This document shows, one piece after another, positions 53,574 through 62,664 of a DNA stretch of 64,000 nucleotides. A program made the position numbers and the translations under genes. Source of the stretch: Mycolicibacterium duvalii (lineage in GTDB: Bacteria; Actinomycetota; Actinomycetes; Mycobacteriales; Mycobacteriaceae); the NCBI RefSeq assembly GCF_010726645.1, contig NZ_AP022563.1, positions 5,332,001 to 5,396,000 on the forward strand, read 5' to 3'. Position 1 is the first letter of the stretch. Each line of letters opens with the position of its first letter. The notes beneath the pieces were generated by a model. It was given only the letters and a program-made list of their open reading frames with translations, did no database searches and was not told where the DNA came from.

Positions 53574-55031
53574 GTGACTGAACCTGTCGGCGCGATGACA
53601 CCCCGGCGCAAAGCCGTCATTCTGGCGTCCTGCTGCCTGAGCCTGCTCATCGTGTCGATGGACGCGACGATCGTCAACATCGCGATCCCGGCCATCCGTG
53701 CCGACCTGACCGCGACGACGGCGCAGATACAATGGGTCGTCGACATCTACACCCTCGTGTTGGCCTCGCTGCTGATGCTCTCGGGTGCCGCCGGCGACCG
53801 GTTGGGTCGCCGGCGGGTGTTCCAGACCGGATTGACCGTCTTCGCGTTGGGTTCCCTGGCGTGCAGCCTCGCTCCGACCATCGAAGCCCTGATCGCGGCC
53901 CGGCTGCTGCAGGGAATCGGCGGTTCGATGCTCAATCCCGTGGCACTGTCGATCATCTCGCAGATCTTCACCGGCCGTGCCGAACGGGCCCGCGCGCTGG
54001 GCGTCTGGGGCGGGGTCGTCGGAATCTCGATGGCACTCGGTCCGATCGTCGGCGGCCTGCTCATCGAAACGGTCGGCTGGCGGTCGGTGTTCTGGATCAA
54101 CCTGCCGATCTGTGCGGCGGCGCTGGTGCTGACGGCGGTGTTCGTGCCCGAGAGCAAGTCGGCGACCCTGCGCTCGGTCGACCCGGTCGGGCAGGGCCTG
54201 GCCGTGCTGTTCCTGTTCGGTGCGGTCTACACCCTCATCGAGGGCCCGGTGCTCGGATGGAGCGACGCCCGCGTGCTCGGGATCGCGGCCGCGGCGACAG
54301 TCGCCCTGATCGCATTTCTGATCTACGAAGCCCGGCGCACCGACCCGTTCCTCGATCTCCGGTTCTTCCGCAGCATCCCGTTCACGGCGGCGACCGTCAC
54401 CGCGATCAGCGCATTCGCGGCGTGGGGTGCGTTCCTGTTCATGATGTCGCTGTACCTGCAGGACGAACGTGGCTTCTCGGCGATGCACACCGGGCTCATC
54501 TATCTCCCGATCGCGTTGGGGGCGTTGCTGTTCTCGCCGCTGTCCGGACGTCTGGTCGCCCGCTTCGGAGCGCGTCCGTCGCTGGTGGCCTCGGGGGCGC
54601 TGATCGCCGCGGCGGCGTCGATGCTGGTTTCGCTGACCGCCACGACACCGGTGTGGTCGCTGACCATCGTGTTCGCCGTCTTCGGAATCGGCTTCGCGAT
54701 GGTCAACGCGCCGATCACCAATGCCGCCGTGAGCGGCATGCCCCTGGATCGCGCCGGTGCGGCCTCCGCGGTGACCTCGACCAGCCGCCAGGTCGGTGTG
54801 AGCATCGGAGTGGCGGTCTGCGGGTCGGTCGCCGGCACCGCGATGGCCACCGGTGGAACAGATTTCGCGGCCGCGTCGCGTCCGCTGTGGTTCATGTGTG
54901 CGGGATTGGGTGTGCTGATCTTCGTTCTCGGGCTCTTCTCCACATCGCGCCGCGCTCTGCGCTCCGCGCAGCGGCTGGCGCCGCTGGTGTCGGGCGGTGC
55001 CACCCAACAGGAGCCCGCCGATGTCCGATAG
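53574..55031 (+). CDS. DHA2-type MFS drug exporter
   Basis: A 485-residue transporter with 14 predicted membrane segments. DHA2 features: VSMDATIVNIAIPAI in helix 1, GAAGDRLGRRRVF in loop 2-3, ARLLQGIGGSMLNP in helix 4, and motif C GVVGISMALGPIVGGLL in helix 5. It likely exports drugs or toxic organics by proton antiport. Starts at GTG 53574 or ATG 53595. Its 3' end overlaps the marR gene by 11 bp, indicating a regulated efflux operon. Confidence 0.92.
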   Translation: MTEPVGAMTPRRKAVILASCCLSLLIVSMDATIVNIAIPAIRADLTATTAQIQWVVDIYTLVLASLLMLSGAAGDRLGRRRVFQTGLTVFALGSLACSLAPTIEALIAARLLQGIGGSMLNPVALSIISQIFTGRAERARALGVWGGVVGISMALGPIVGGLLIETVGWRSVFWINLPICAAALVLTAVFVPESKSATLRSVDPVGQGLAVLFLFGAVYTLIEGPVLGWSDARVLGIAAAATVALIAFLIYEARRTDPFLDLRFFRSIPFTAATVTAISAFAAWGAFLFMMSLYLQDERGFSAMHTGLIYLPIALGALLFSPLSGRLVARFGARPSLVASGALIAAAASMLVSLTATTPVWSLTIVFAVFGIGFAMVNAPITNAAVSGMPLDRAGAASAVTSTSRQVGVSIGVAVCGSVAGTAMATGGTDFAAASRPLWFMCAGLGVLIFVLGLFSTSRRALRSAQRLAPLVSGGATQQEPADVR

Positions 55032-55455
55032 CGGCCCGGTCGACCAGATCTGGCGGGATCTGGCCGCGTTGGTGATTGAGAATCAGGACAGCTGGAAACG
55101 AGCTGTCGTGGACCGATTGGGGTTGCCGTTCAGTAGAGTTCGGATCCTCAAGCGGTTGAGTCGGGCGCCGATGACGGTCAAGGAGCTGGCCGCTGCGGCG
55201 ACGATCGACGCCCCGGCCACCACGGTGGCGGTCAACGATTTGGAAGCCCGGGGCCTGGTGGTGCGCCAGGTGGATCCGGCGAATCGGCGGTGCAAAAGGG
55301 TGTCGCTGACCGAGGCCGGCCGCAGCGCGGTGCGTGAGATCGACGCGGTGCATGATCCCGCCCCCGCGGTGCTGTCGGTGCTCGACGCCGATGACCTGAC
55401 TGAACTGCGCCGGATCCTGGACAAGATGTCCGGTGCCGAACAGGATCGCGGCTAG
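55021..55455 (+). CDS. MarR-family transcriptional regulator
   Basis: A 144-residue winged-helix protein. The DNA-binding region is MTVKELAAAATIDAPATTVAVNDLEARGLVVRQ, followed by the wing (DPANRRCKRVSLTEAG). The ATG at 55021 overlaps the MFS gene by 11 bp. It probably represses its own operon. Its TAG stop overlaps the stop of the convergent oxidoreductase gene (CTAG). Confidence 0.9.
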   Translation: MSDSGPVDQIWRDLAALVIENQDSWKRAVVDRLGLPFSRVRILKRLSRAPMTVKELAAAATIDAPATTVAVNDLEARGLVVRQVDPANRRCKRVSLTEAGRSAVREIDAVHDPAPAVLSVLDADDLTELRRILDKMSGAEQDRG

Positions 55456-56993
55456 GTCTGCAACACAGCCATCGCGGCGTTATGGCCGCCGATTCCCGAG
55501 ACCGCGCCGCCGCGTCGGGAACCCGAGCCGCACAACAGGATCCGCTCGTAGGGCGTGGCCACTCCCCACCGCTGCGCCGGGCTGTGCAGTGGCTCGTCGT
55601 CCTCGGCGAATGGCCACTGCAGCGCGCCGTGGAAGATGTGGCCGTGGGTCATTCCCAGGGTCTCCTGCAGGTCGGCGGTGGTTTTCACCTCGAGGCAGGG
55701 CCGGCCGTTGGCGTCCTGGGCGAGCACATCCTGAACAGGTTCGGCCAGTACTGAATTCAACGAGGCCAGCGCTGCGGAGGTGAGGGCGTCGCGCAGCCGT
55801 TCGGGCGGCTGTGATCGCATCAGGCTGTGTGGGGTGTGCAGCCCGAACACGGTCAGGGTCGCAGCACCCGACTCGCGCAGCGCGGTGGACAGGATCGTGG
55901 GGTCGGCCAGGGAGTGACAGTAGATCTCGCAGGGGAGCGGATCGGGGATGTGGCCGGCGGCGGCCTGCGTGTACGCGGAGTCGAGCTGGCCGAACGTCTC
56001 GTTGATGTGAAAGGTCCCGCCGAAAGCCTGCTCTGCGGTGACCGATTCGTCGCGCAGACGGGGCAGACGCCGCAGCAGCAGGTTGACCTTGACCTGTGCG
56101 CCGGGGGTCAGGTCGGGCTCGGTGTCGCCCAGCAGCCGGGCCAGCACCGCGGGGGTCACATTGGCCAGGACGCGCTCCGCGGTGACGCGGCGGTCCTCGT
56201 CACCGTGTCGGTAGCGCACCTCACCGTCCGGCGTGACCGCGTAAACATCAGCGTCGGTGACGATCTCGGCGCCGAACCCGGCTGCGGCCGCCGCCAGCGC
56301 GGCGCTGACCGCGCCCATCCCGCCGACCGGCACATCCCAGTCACCCGTGCCGCCGCCCATCAGGTGGTACAGCATGCAGATGTTCTGCACCAGTGTCGGG
56401 TCACCCATCCGCGCGAACGTCCCGATCAGCGCATCGGTGGCCATCACGCCGCGCACGAGGTCGCTGCGCACCGCGCGGGTGATCGCATGCCCGATCGGCT
56501 CATCGACCATCATCTGCCATCCGGCGTCGTCGGCAACCGCTGCGCGCATCTGACTGCGGGTGGCCAGCGGCTCCAGCAGCGTCGGCCATAGGCGCCGGGT
56601 GACCGTGCCGCAGCGCCGGTAGAAGTCGGCGAACGGTGCCGCGTCATCGGCGGCGCCGACCGCGGCGAACGTCGACTCCGGACCGATCAGCAGCCCGGTC
56701 CGCCCGCCGGTTTCCGGGTCGGGTGTGTACGACGAATAGCGGCGGCGCACCAGGTGGATCCGGGCCCCGAGATCGTCGACGATGCGGCGGGGCAGCAGGC
56801 TGACCAGATACGAGTAGCGCGACAACCGGGCGTCGACGCCGTCGAAGGCGTGCGCCGACACCGCTGCGCCCCCGACGTGGTCGAGACGCTCGAGCACCCG
56901 GACCCGGCGGCCGGCCCGGGCCAGATACCCGGCCGCGACCAGGCCGTTGTGCCCGCCGCCGACGATGATCACGTCGAGATGGTGCTGCGACAT
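55452..56993 (-). CDS. Phytoene-desaturase-like FAD oxidoreductase (Rv0897c-like)
   Basis: A 513-residue flavoprotein. The dinucleotide motif DVIIVGGGHNGLVAAGYLARAG (residues 7-28) and GLDHVGG-like ERLDHVGGAAVS bind FAD; the C-terminal ILLCGSGSRRGGAVSGIGGHNAA closes the site, as in carotenoid desaturases and amine oxidases. It matches Rv0897c. No carotenoid genes are nearby, so the substrate is unknown. It converges on marR with a shared CTAG. Confidence 0.88.
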   Translation of the reverse strand: MSQHHLDVIIVGGGHNGLVAAGYLARAGRRVRVLERLDHVGGAAVSAHAFDGVDARLSRYSYLVSLLPRRIVDDLGARIHLVRRRYSSYTPDPETGGRTGLLIGPESTFAAVGAADDAAPFADFYRRCGTVTRRLWPTLLEPLATRSQMRAAVADDAGWQMMVDEPIGHAITRAVRSDLVRGVMATDALIGTFARMGDPTLVQNICMLYHLMGGGTGDWDVPVGGMGAVSAALAAAAAGFGAEIVTDADVYAVTPDGEVRYRHGDEDRRVTAERVLANVTPAVLARLLGDTEPDLTPGAQVKVNLLLRRLPRLRDESVTAEQAFGGTFHINETFGQLDSAYTQAAAGHIPDPLPCEIYCHSLADPTILSTALRESGAATLTVFGLHTPHSLMRSQPPERLRDALTSAALASLNSVLAEPVQDVLAQDANGRPCLEVKTTADLQETLGMTHGHIFHGALQWPFAEDDEPLHSPAQRWGVATPYERILLCGSGSRRGGAVSGIGGHNAAMAVLQT

Positions 56994-57014
56994 CTCCGTC
57001 AGCGCGCCGCGTCG

Positions 57015-57491
57015 TCAGGCGCGGGTACCGGCGTCGGCGCAGGCCTTCTGCACCGCTTCGGTTTCGCCGTTGATCTGGTCCGCGTTGTGATTGAACCGGT
57101 CGACGCCGGCCCGCAGACCCATGAGCAGCACGAGTTTGGTCGCGCTCAGCGCCCAGGACCGCATCGGGGCGGCGATCTGCGGGGCCAGCCCGGGAGTGCG
57201 CGATGCGGTCAACGCGACGCCCACCGCCTCCCGCAATCCGGTACGTCCGTACGTGTTGCTGGAGGACACGGTGGGGTCGGAATAGTCCGGCCGGGCCTGG
57301 CCGAGCGCGAGCGCGTTGGCGAAATCGGAGTAACTCAGCGAAGCCAGATCCAGAGCTCGGGCGAACTGGGTGCACGCGGCGACCGCTTCGGGAGCCGCCG
57401 GCGCGGGCTGGGCCGAGGCCACCGATCCCACACCCGACACCATCAGGCCCGACAGCGCCAGCACGATCACGAACGCCCCGGTCGGTCTCAT
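57015..57491 (-). CDS. Small secreted mycobacterial protein
   Basis: A 158-residue protein with a signal peptide (residues 1-27, ending SVASAQ) and a helical mature part. It has two Cys (about 40 and 152) that could pair. No known domain recognised. It lies 21 bp upstream of the oxidoreductase gene on the same strand and is divergent from the MspA-family operon. Confidence 0.78.
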   Translation of the reverse strand: MRPTGAFVIVLALSGLMVSGVGSVASAQPAPAAPEAVAACTQFARALDLASLSYSDFANALALGQARPDYSDPTVSSSNTYGRTGLREAVGVALTASRTPGLAPQIAAPMRSWALSATKLVLLMGLRAGVDRFNHNADQINGETEAVQKACADAGTRA

Positions 57492-57636
57492 CGCCGCCTC
57501 CCCACCTTCGGCACACCAGGACGTCGACAGCAGATCATATGCCCGGGACCGGCGAAGGGTTTTGCCCGCACGAACTTCCCGTGCCCCGTACCCTTAGTAC
57601 CTCAAAGGAATTGGCGTGTGGGGAAGGCGCTGGTAC

Positions 57637-58299
57637 ATGCGAATAGTGACGGTCGTCCTGACGACGGCCGCTGTCCTGGCTGCCTTCGGGGCAACCCCCC
57701 ACGGAGCGGCGCAACCCGCACCCGACACCGAGCCCCTGGTCCTGGACGAACCGCCGCCACCGCCGTCGGCGGTACCGTCCTCGCCGCCGGGCACCCTGAC
57801 GACACCCGAGGGCTGGGAGCTGACGGTGGCCGCCAAGGACGAGACCCATCAACCGGTCGCACCGCTGACCACGGCGCTGACCTCCCGCGAATACCTCGTC
57901 GGCGGCACCTTCACCGGAACGGTGACCGGCGCGGGAAGCACCGAACTCTCCGGGGGCTCGCTCGTTGTCGGGTACCGGATCGGCTGTGGCATCATCGGCG
58001 GCCCGGTCGAGTTGCTCGGCAGCGTCGGCGCGACCCCGAAGTTCTTCGTGGGCCCGGGCGTCGAGTTCCCGGTCAACGGCCAGATCAAGGTGAACCTGCG
58101 GCCCGGCACCGTCACCCTGGTACCGGTCGGCGAGAAGAGCTTCAAGGGTGACGAGGCGCGGGTCACGGTCACCGGGTTCCGGGTGCGGGTGGACGGCTGC
58201 GTCGGCCAGTCCTTCCTGCAGTCCTATGCCACCTTCACCGGTTCGACCGCCGACACCTCCGACATCGTCACCTACGCCGGCCAGGTCACGGTGGTCTGA
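57637..58299 (+). CDS. MspA-family protein, copy 1
   Basis: A 220-residue exported protein. Signal peptide 1-26, then a proline-rich linker (EPPPPPSAVPSSPPG), then an MspA-like beta domain: TTPEGWELTV, LTSREYLVGGTFTG, LVVGYRIGCGI, and a C-terminal SFLQSYATFTG. MspA proteins form octameric outer-membrane porins. Two Cys (GCGI and DGCVGQS) are absent from MspA itself. The ATG at 57637 follows GGGAAGG; a GTG at 57616 is an alternative. It leads an operon with the next two genes. Confidence 0.85.
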   Translation: MRIVTVVLTTAAVLAAFGATPHGAAQPAPDTEPLVLDEPPPPPSAVPSSPPGTLTTPEGWELTVAAKDETHQPVAPLTTALTSREYLVGGTFTGTVTGAGSTELSGGSLVVGYRIGCGIIGGPVELLGSVGATPKFFVGPGVEFPVNGQIKVNLRPGTVTLVPVGEKSFKGDEARVTVTGFRVRVDGCVGQSFLQSYATFTGSTADTSDIVTYAGQVTVV

Positions 58300-58300
58300 G

Positions 58301-58990
58301 ATGGGCGCGACTGCAAAGACCTTGAGCTTCGCCGCCGTCATGGGCCTGCTGTGGTGCGGGGTGCCGACCGTCTCGGCGCAGCCGGACAGCGGCCCACAGC
58401 CCGATGTCGGTGTGCAACCGGTCGCCGGCGTGGCCGGCCCACCCGACGGCGCGGTGCTCTCCGGTCCGCCCGGCACCGTCGTCACCCCGGACGGCTGGGA
58501 GCTCACGGTGGCCGGACGCGGCGAGTCGCAGGTCGCCGTATCCCCGCTGACCACCGCGCTGTCCTCACGCGAGTACCTGGTGGCCGGTACGTTCACCGGC
58601 AGCGTGAAGGGTTCGGGCAGTACCGAATTGAGCGGTGGAACGCTCGAAGTGGGCTACCAGATCGGTTGCGGGATCAGCCTGAACGTGGTCAAGCTGAACG
58701 GTTCGGTGGGTTTTTCGCAGTCGCTGAACGCCGTGGGGCTTCTCGACCAGACACGGTTCCCGGTGACCGCGCAGATCGAGGTGTTCCCCCAACCGGGTGA
58801 GGTCATCACCGTGCAGCTGACGCAGAAGTCCTTCAGCGGCACCGATCCGAGGGTGACCGTGAAGGACGCACACATCAAGATCGACGGGTGCATCGGCCAG
58901 TCGTTCCTGCGGTCGTACGCGGTCTTGACGAGCTCGACCGACACCGCCGACGACATCGTCGCGTACTACGGCGTCGCGAAGGCGGTGTGA
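58301..58990 (+). CDS. MspA-family protein, copy 2
   Basis: A 229-residue paralogue of the preceding gene, with signal peptide 1-26 (VSAQ), a Pro/Gly linker and the same domain: LSSREYLVAGTFTG, LEVGYQIGCGI and IDGCIGQSFLRSYAVL. The Cys pair is conserved between the copies. The ATG lies one base after the previous stop. It may form a mixed or separate channel with copy 1. Confidence 0.86.
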   Translation: MGATAKTLSFAAVMGLLWCGVPTVSAQPDSGPQPDVGVQPVAGVAGPPDGAVLSGPPGTVVTPDGWELTVAGRGESQVAVSPLTTALSSREYLVAGTFTGSVKGSGSTELSGGTLEVGYQIGCGISLNVVKLNGSVGFSQSLNAVGLLDQTRFPVTAQIEVFPQPGEVITVQLTQKSFSGTDPRVTVKDAHIKIDGCIGQSFLRSYAVLTSSTDTADDIVAYYGVAKAV

Positions 58991-58991
58991 G

Positions 58992-59534
58992 ATGACCGGA
59001 GCGCCGAAGGCGGCTGTTCTGATGGCGCTGTGCGCTCTTCTGGCCACGGCGCCGACGGTCGGGGCGCAGCCATCGCCCGCGCTGCCGCCGCCACCCGGGC
59101 CGCCGCCGGTGGTCGCACCGCCACCGCCGGCGCACCCGCTCGCTCCGTTGGCTCAAAGCGGGTCGCCCGCGGGCCTCGCGGGCATTCCGCCCGGGCTGGT
59201 CCAACCGTTCGGACAGCCCGGCTCCGAGCTCACCCTGAGCCAGCATGCCGTGCCGTCGGTACCCGGAACGGCGCCCGCCACGCCGCCGCAGCTCAATCCG
59301 TTCAACAACCAGTACCTGTTGCCGCAGCACATCGCGCCGGCCGCGCCGGGCGAGGGCGAGCTGTTCGGTATCGCGCCTGGTCAGGAGCGGGCGGACGTCG
59401 GGGCCGGGGAGTACCTCAGAAGGCTCTGGGAGACGTATCAGGCCGGCGGCCTGGAAGGCGGTCTGCTCGGTCAGCGACCCATGGAAACGCTCAACCAGCC
59501 GCTGGAGACCACGGTGCCCGTGCCGCCGCCGTGA
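58992..59534 (+). CDS. Proline-rich secreted protein in the MspA operon
   Basis: A 180-residue protein with a signal peptide (1-25, TVGAQ) and a Pro/Ala-rich mature chain (PPPPGPPPVVAPPPPAH), ending PVPPP. The only ordered-looking part is about 105-165 (NNQYLLPQHIAP, ADVGAGEYLRRLWETYQAGG). One base separates it from the porin copy 2 stop. No known domain; a partner or cell-wall spacer for the porins is a guess. Confidence 0.78.
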   Translation: MTGAPKAAVLMALCALLATAPTVGAQPSPALPPPPGPPPVVAPPPPAHPLAPLAQSGSPAGLAGIPPGLVQPFGQPGSELTLSQHAVPSVPGTAPATPPQLNPFNNQYLLPQHIAPAAPGEGELFGIAPGQERADVGAGEYLRRLWETYQAGGLEGGLLGQRPMETLNQPLETTVPVPPP

Positions 59535-59623
59535 CAAGCGTCTGACGGAGCGAACAACGAGTCGGGACGCCGTTGCAGGAGCATGATGAGAGTCGAGACC
59601 GACCGGTCTTCGGAGGGAAAGCC

Positions 59624-59908
59624 ATGGCACTGACCGCGCGACACGTATCGGCGGTGCTGTGCGCCTCGGCCCTGCTCGGCGGCGCGCCGGCGGCACCGGT
59701 CGCCGTCGCCCAGCCGGCCGCGGGTTCGGAGTCGCCCGGCGACACCATCCGCACTCTGACCGATCAGGGCTTCGACGTCCGCATCAACTGGGTGGCCGGC
59801 ACTCCGTCGAACATCCCGTTGTCGCAGTGCACTGTCACCAGCGTCAACACGTCGGCCCCGCCGGCGGCGTATGTGTCGATCAACTGCCCGCCGGACGGAT
59901 CGCAGTAG
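59624..59908 (+). CDS. Small secreted protein
   Basis: A 94-residue protein with a signal peptide (1-30, AVAQ) and a short mature domain with two Cys (SQCTVTSVN and VSINCPPDG) likely to pair. The ATG follows GGAGGGAAA; longer starts lack a ribosome-binding site. No known function; similar small proteins are common in mycobacteria. Confidence 0.75.
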   Translation: MALTARHVSAVLCASALLGGAPAAPVAVAQPAAGSESPGDTIRTLTDQGFDVRINWVAGTPSNIPLSQCTVTSVNTSAPPAAYVSINCPPDGSQ

Positions 59909-60031
59909 CGGTCAGTTCACACCTGGTCGTCGCCGCGAGAGTGGGCTCAGCGTAGCGACGCCGCCATCGCAACTACCGTGACGACACTGTCGCGAGCGTT
60001 TCCACGTGTCTTTGCCCAGTAGGGTGAGCCG

Positions 60032-60406
60032 ATGACCTCGAACGCCGGACAGAAACCCGAGATCGAATTTCCCGACGGCCCTGCCCCCGATGAGCTGGTG
60101 ATCACCGATCTGGTGGTCGGCGATGGCCCGGAAGCCGTCGCCGGCGCCAACGTCGAGGTGCACTACGTCGGTGTCGAGTACGACACCGGCGAGGAGTTCG
60201 ACAGCTCGTGGAACCGCGGCGAGTCCATCGAGTTTCCGCTGCGGGGCCTGATCCAGGGCTGGCAGGACGGCATTCCCGGCATGAAGGTCGGCGGGCGCCG
60301 TCAGCTGGTCGTGCCACCGGCGCTGGCCTACGGACCGGCCGGCGGCGGGCATCGCCTCTCGGGCAAGACGCTCATCTTCGTCATCGATCTGCTGGCGACA
60401 CGCTAG
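60032..60406 (+). CDS. FKBP-type peptidyl-prolyl isomerase
   Basis: A 124-residue cytosolic FKBP with no signal peptide. Active-site motifs: VEVHYVGVEYDTGEEFDSSW, FPLRGLIQGWQDGIPGMKVGGRRQLVVPPALAYG and LIFVIDLL. It catalyses proline cis-trans isomerisation during folding. It converges on prrB 17 bp downstream. Confidence 0.93.
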   Translation: MTSNAGQKPEIEFPDGPAPDELVITDLVVGDGPEAVAGANVEVHYVGVEYDTGEEFDSSWNRGESIEFPLRGLIQGWQDGIPGMKVGGRRQLVVPPALAYGPAGGGHRLSGKTLIFVIDLLATR

Positions 60407-60423
60407 AGCCCCGCGACGCGGGA

Positions 60424-61758
60424 TCAGCGGTGGCCGGGCAGCCGGAGCAGCAATCGGGCGCCGCCCAGCGGGCTGGCTTCCAGTGATGCGGTCCCGCCGT
60501 GCAGCTCGGCCTGCTGGGCGACCAGTGCCAGCCCCAGCCCGGACCCCGAGTGTGACGCGGTCGAACCCCGGGAGAACCGGTCGAACACCACCTTGCGCTC
60601 CTCCTCGGGCACACCGACGCCGTCGTCGTCGATCGCGATCTCGACCCCGGCGCGCGAACTGACCGCCGACAGCTGCACCCGGCCGGCGCCGCCGTGTTTG
60701 ACCGCGTTGGCGATCGCGTTGTCGACGGCCAGGCGCAGGCCCGCGGGCAGGCCGACGATGATCACCGTCGGCGCCGGCACCAGGGACACCTCCAGGTCGG
60801 GGTAGACCCGCATCGCGTCGTGAGCGGCGCGGTCGAGCAACTCGGTGATGTCGACCGGCACGTGGTCGTCGGCGGTCGACAGCTCGCCCTGGGCCAACCG
60901 CTCCAGCGCGCCGAGGGTGGCCTCGATGCGGGTTTGCGTGCGGATGACGTCGTTGACGACCTCTTTGCGTTGCTCCTCGGCCAGATCCAGCGTGGACAGC
61001 ACCTCGAGGTTGGTGCGCATGGCCGTCAGCGGCGTACGCAACTCGTGGGCCGACACCGACGCGAAATCGCGCGCCGAAGCCAGCGCCGCCTTGGTGCGGT
61101 CCTGTTCCTTCCAGATGCGCTGCAGCAGCCCGTTGACCGCGTCGGCGATCTCGACCGCCTCGGTGGCTCCGCGGACCTCGACATCGGGACGTTCGTCGCC
61201 GGCGTCGATCGAGCGGGTCTGTTGGGCCAGCCGTTTGAACGGTCGCACCGCGAAGGCCGCCAGCAGCCAGCCGCCGAATGTCGCGGCGCCGACGGCCAGC
61301 GTGCAGATGATCAGTACCCGCCGGTGCAGGTTGTTGGTGTCGGCGATGGTGGCGTCGTAGGTGGCGCCGACGGCCACCGTCATGGGCTCGGGCGTCAACA
61401 GGTCCACGGTGCGGACGCGGTAGCGCACGCCGTCGATGTACGTGTCGGCGTAGCCCGTTTCCAGCTCGGGCAGGATCACGTCGGAGTTGGAGGTGACCGC
61501 TCCGCCGCGGCGCACCGTGATCACCGCGTCCTGGTCGTTGGGCGACTTCGGGATCTCGTCGAGACCCCGGGGCAGGAACGGGATCGCGAACCCGGCGGCC
61601 TCGTCGAGGCGGCGGTCCAGACGTTCCTTGCGGTCCTGGGTGATGCCGACCCACACCACCGTGCCGACGATGCCGACGACGATCGCCGCCGCGATCGCGG
61701 TGGCGAAGGCCACCCTGGTGCGCAGGGACGGTGTGCGACGGAAGATTCGGGTCAGCAT
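60424..61758 (-). CDS. prrB: Sensor histidine kinase PrrB
   Basis: A 444-residue membrane kinase. Membrane helices at about 18-40 and 147-171 bracket an extracellular sensor, followed by a HAMP-like linker, a HisKA domain with the phospho-acceptor His238 (SVSAHELRTP) and an ATPase domain (DNAIANAVKHG, DDDGVGVPEEE, GSGLGLALV). It pairs with PrrA. The ATG at 61758 starts seven bases after the prrA stop. It matches Rv0902c. Confidence 0.95.
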   Translation of the reverse strand: MLTRIFRRTPSLRTRVAFATAIAAAIVVGIVGTVVWVGITQDRKERLDRRLDEAAGFAIPFLPRGLDEIPKSPNDQDAVITVRRGGAVTSNSDVILPELETGYADTYIDGVRYRVRTVDLLTPEPMTVAVGATYDATIADTNNLHRRVLIICTLAVGAATFGGWLLAAFAVRPFKRLAQQTRSIDAGDERPDVEVRGATEAVEIADAVNGLLQRIWKEQDRTKAALASARDFASVSAHELRTPLTAMRTNLEVLSTLDLAEEQRKEVVNDVIRTQTRIEATLGALERLAQGELSTADDHVPVDITELLDRAAHDAMRVYPDLEVSLVPAPTVIIVGLPAGLRLAVDNAIANAVKHGGAGRVQLSAVSSRAGVEIAIDDDGVGVPEEERKVVFDRFSRGSTASHSGSGLGLALVAQQAELHGGTASLEASPLGGARLLLRLPGHR

Positions 61759-61765
61759 GGCCGTC

Positions 61766-62467
61766 CTATTGCTGCCTGAGGACGAACCCGACACCGCGGA
61801 CGGTGTGCAGCAGCCGGGGTGCGCCGTTGGCCTCCAGCTTGCGCCGCAGGTATCCGATGAACACGTCCACCACGTTGGTGTCGGCGGCGAAGTCGTAGCC
61901 CCACACCAGCTCCAGCAGCTGGGCGCGGGAGAGCACCGCGGTCTTGTGTTCGGCCAGCACCGCCAGCAGGTCGAACTCGCGTTTGGTCAGGTCCACATCC
62001 TGGCCGTCGACCCGCGCCCGCCGGCCGGGGATGTCGACCTCCAACGGGCCGACCGCGATGGTCTCTGACGAGAAGGTCGCGGTGGACCCGCGCCGGCGCA
62101 GCAGCGCCTTGACCCGGGCCACCAGCTCGGCCAGCACGAAGGGCTTGACCAGGTAGTCGTCGGCGCCGGCTTCCAGCCCGGCCACCCGGTCGTCGACCGA
62201 GGACCGCGCCGAGAGCACACAAACCGGCACGTCGTTGTCCATCGCGCGCAGCGCGGTCACCACCGACACGCCGTCGAGGACGGGCATGTTGATGTCCAGC
62301 ACGATCGCATCGGGCTTGGTCTCGGTGGCGCTGCGCAGCGCCTCGGCGCCGTCGACCGCGGTGGACACCTCGAACCCGGACAGCCGAAGCCCGCGCTCGA
62401 GCGAGGCGAGCACGTCGGGATCGTCGTCGACCACGAGCACCCGGGGTGAACCCACACCACTGTCCAT
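61766..62467 (-). CDS. prrA: Response regulator PrrA (OmpR family)
   Basis: A 233-residue regulator. The receiver domain has DDD (14-16), phospho-acceptor Asp58 (IVLDINMP) and LVKPF. The C-terminal winged helix (EFDLLAVLAEH, WGYDFAADTNVVDVFIGYLRRKLE, TVRGVGFVLR) binds DNA. PrrAB is essential in M. tuberculosis. It is divergent from the ABC transporter gene across 197 bp. Confidence 0.96.
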   Translation of the reverse strand: MDSGVGSPRVLVVDDDPDVLASLERGLRLSGFEVSTAVDGAEALRSATETKPDAIVLDINMPVLDGVSVVTALRAMDNDVPVCVLSARSSVDDRVAGLEAGADDYLVKPFVLAELVARVKALLRRRGSTATFSSETIAVGPLEVDIPGRRARVDGQDVDLTKREFDLLAVLAEHKTAVLSRAQLLELVWGYDFAADTNVVDVFIGYLRRKLEANGAPRLLHTVRGVGFVLRQQ

Positions 62468-62652
62468 GCACGCAATCTTGCCTGATGCGGGGTCCCTGCT
62501 GGGGGACGTGGTCGGGCCGATTTCGGCGCCCCGGGCGCGGGCGGGGCCGTCCGCCGGTATCCGCCACCAGACGGTTTCCCGCCCCGAGCGGGTACTCCGT
62601 CGATCGGCATGCTGACCGGGGAAGGCTTTGACCTGACCCTTTGTTGAGGTTC

Positions 62653-62658
62653 TACGGT
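62653..62658 (+). promoter_or_regulatory. Candidate -10 for a leaderless ABC transporter mRNA
   Basis: TACGGT fits the mycobacterial TANNNT -10 and lies six bases before the ATG at 62665, the spacing expected if transcription starts at the A of ATG. A TTGACC at 62628-62633 is a possible -35, spaced 19 bp. There is no ribosome-binding site. Confidence 0.4.
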
Positions 62659-62664
62659 GAAAAC

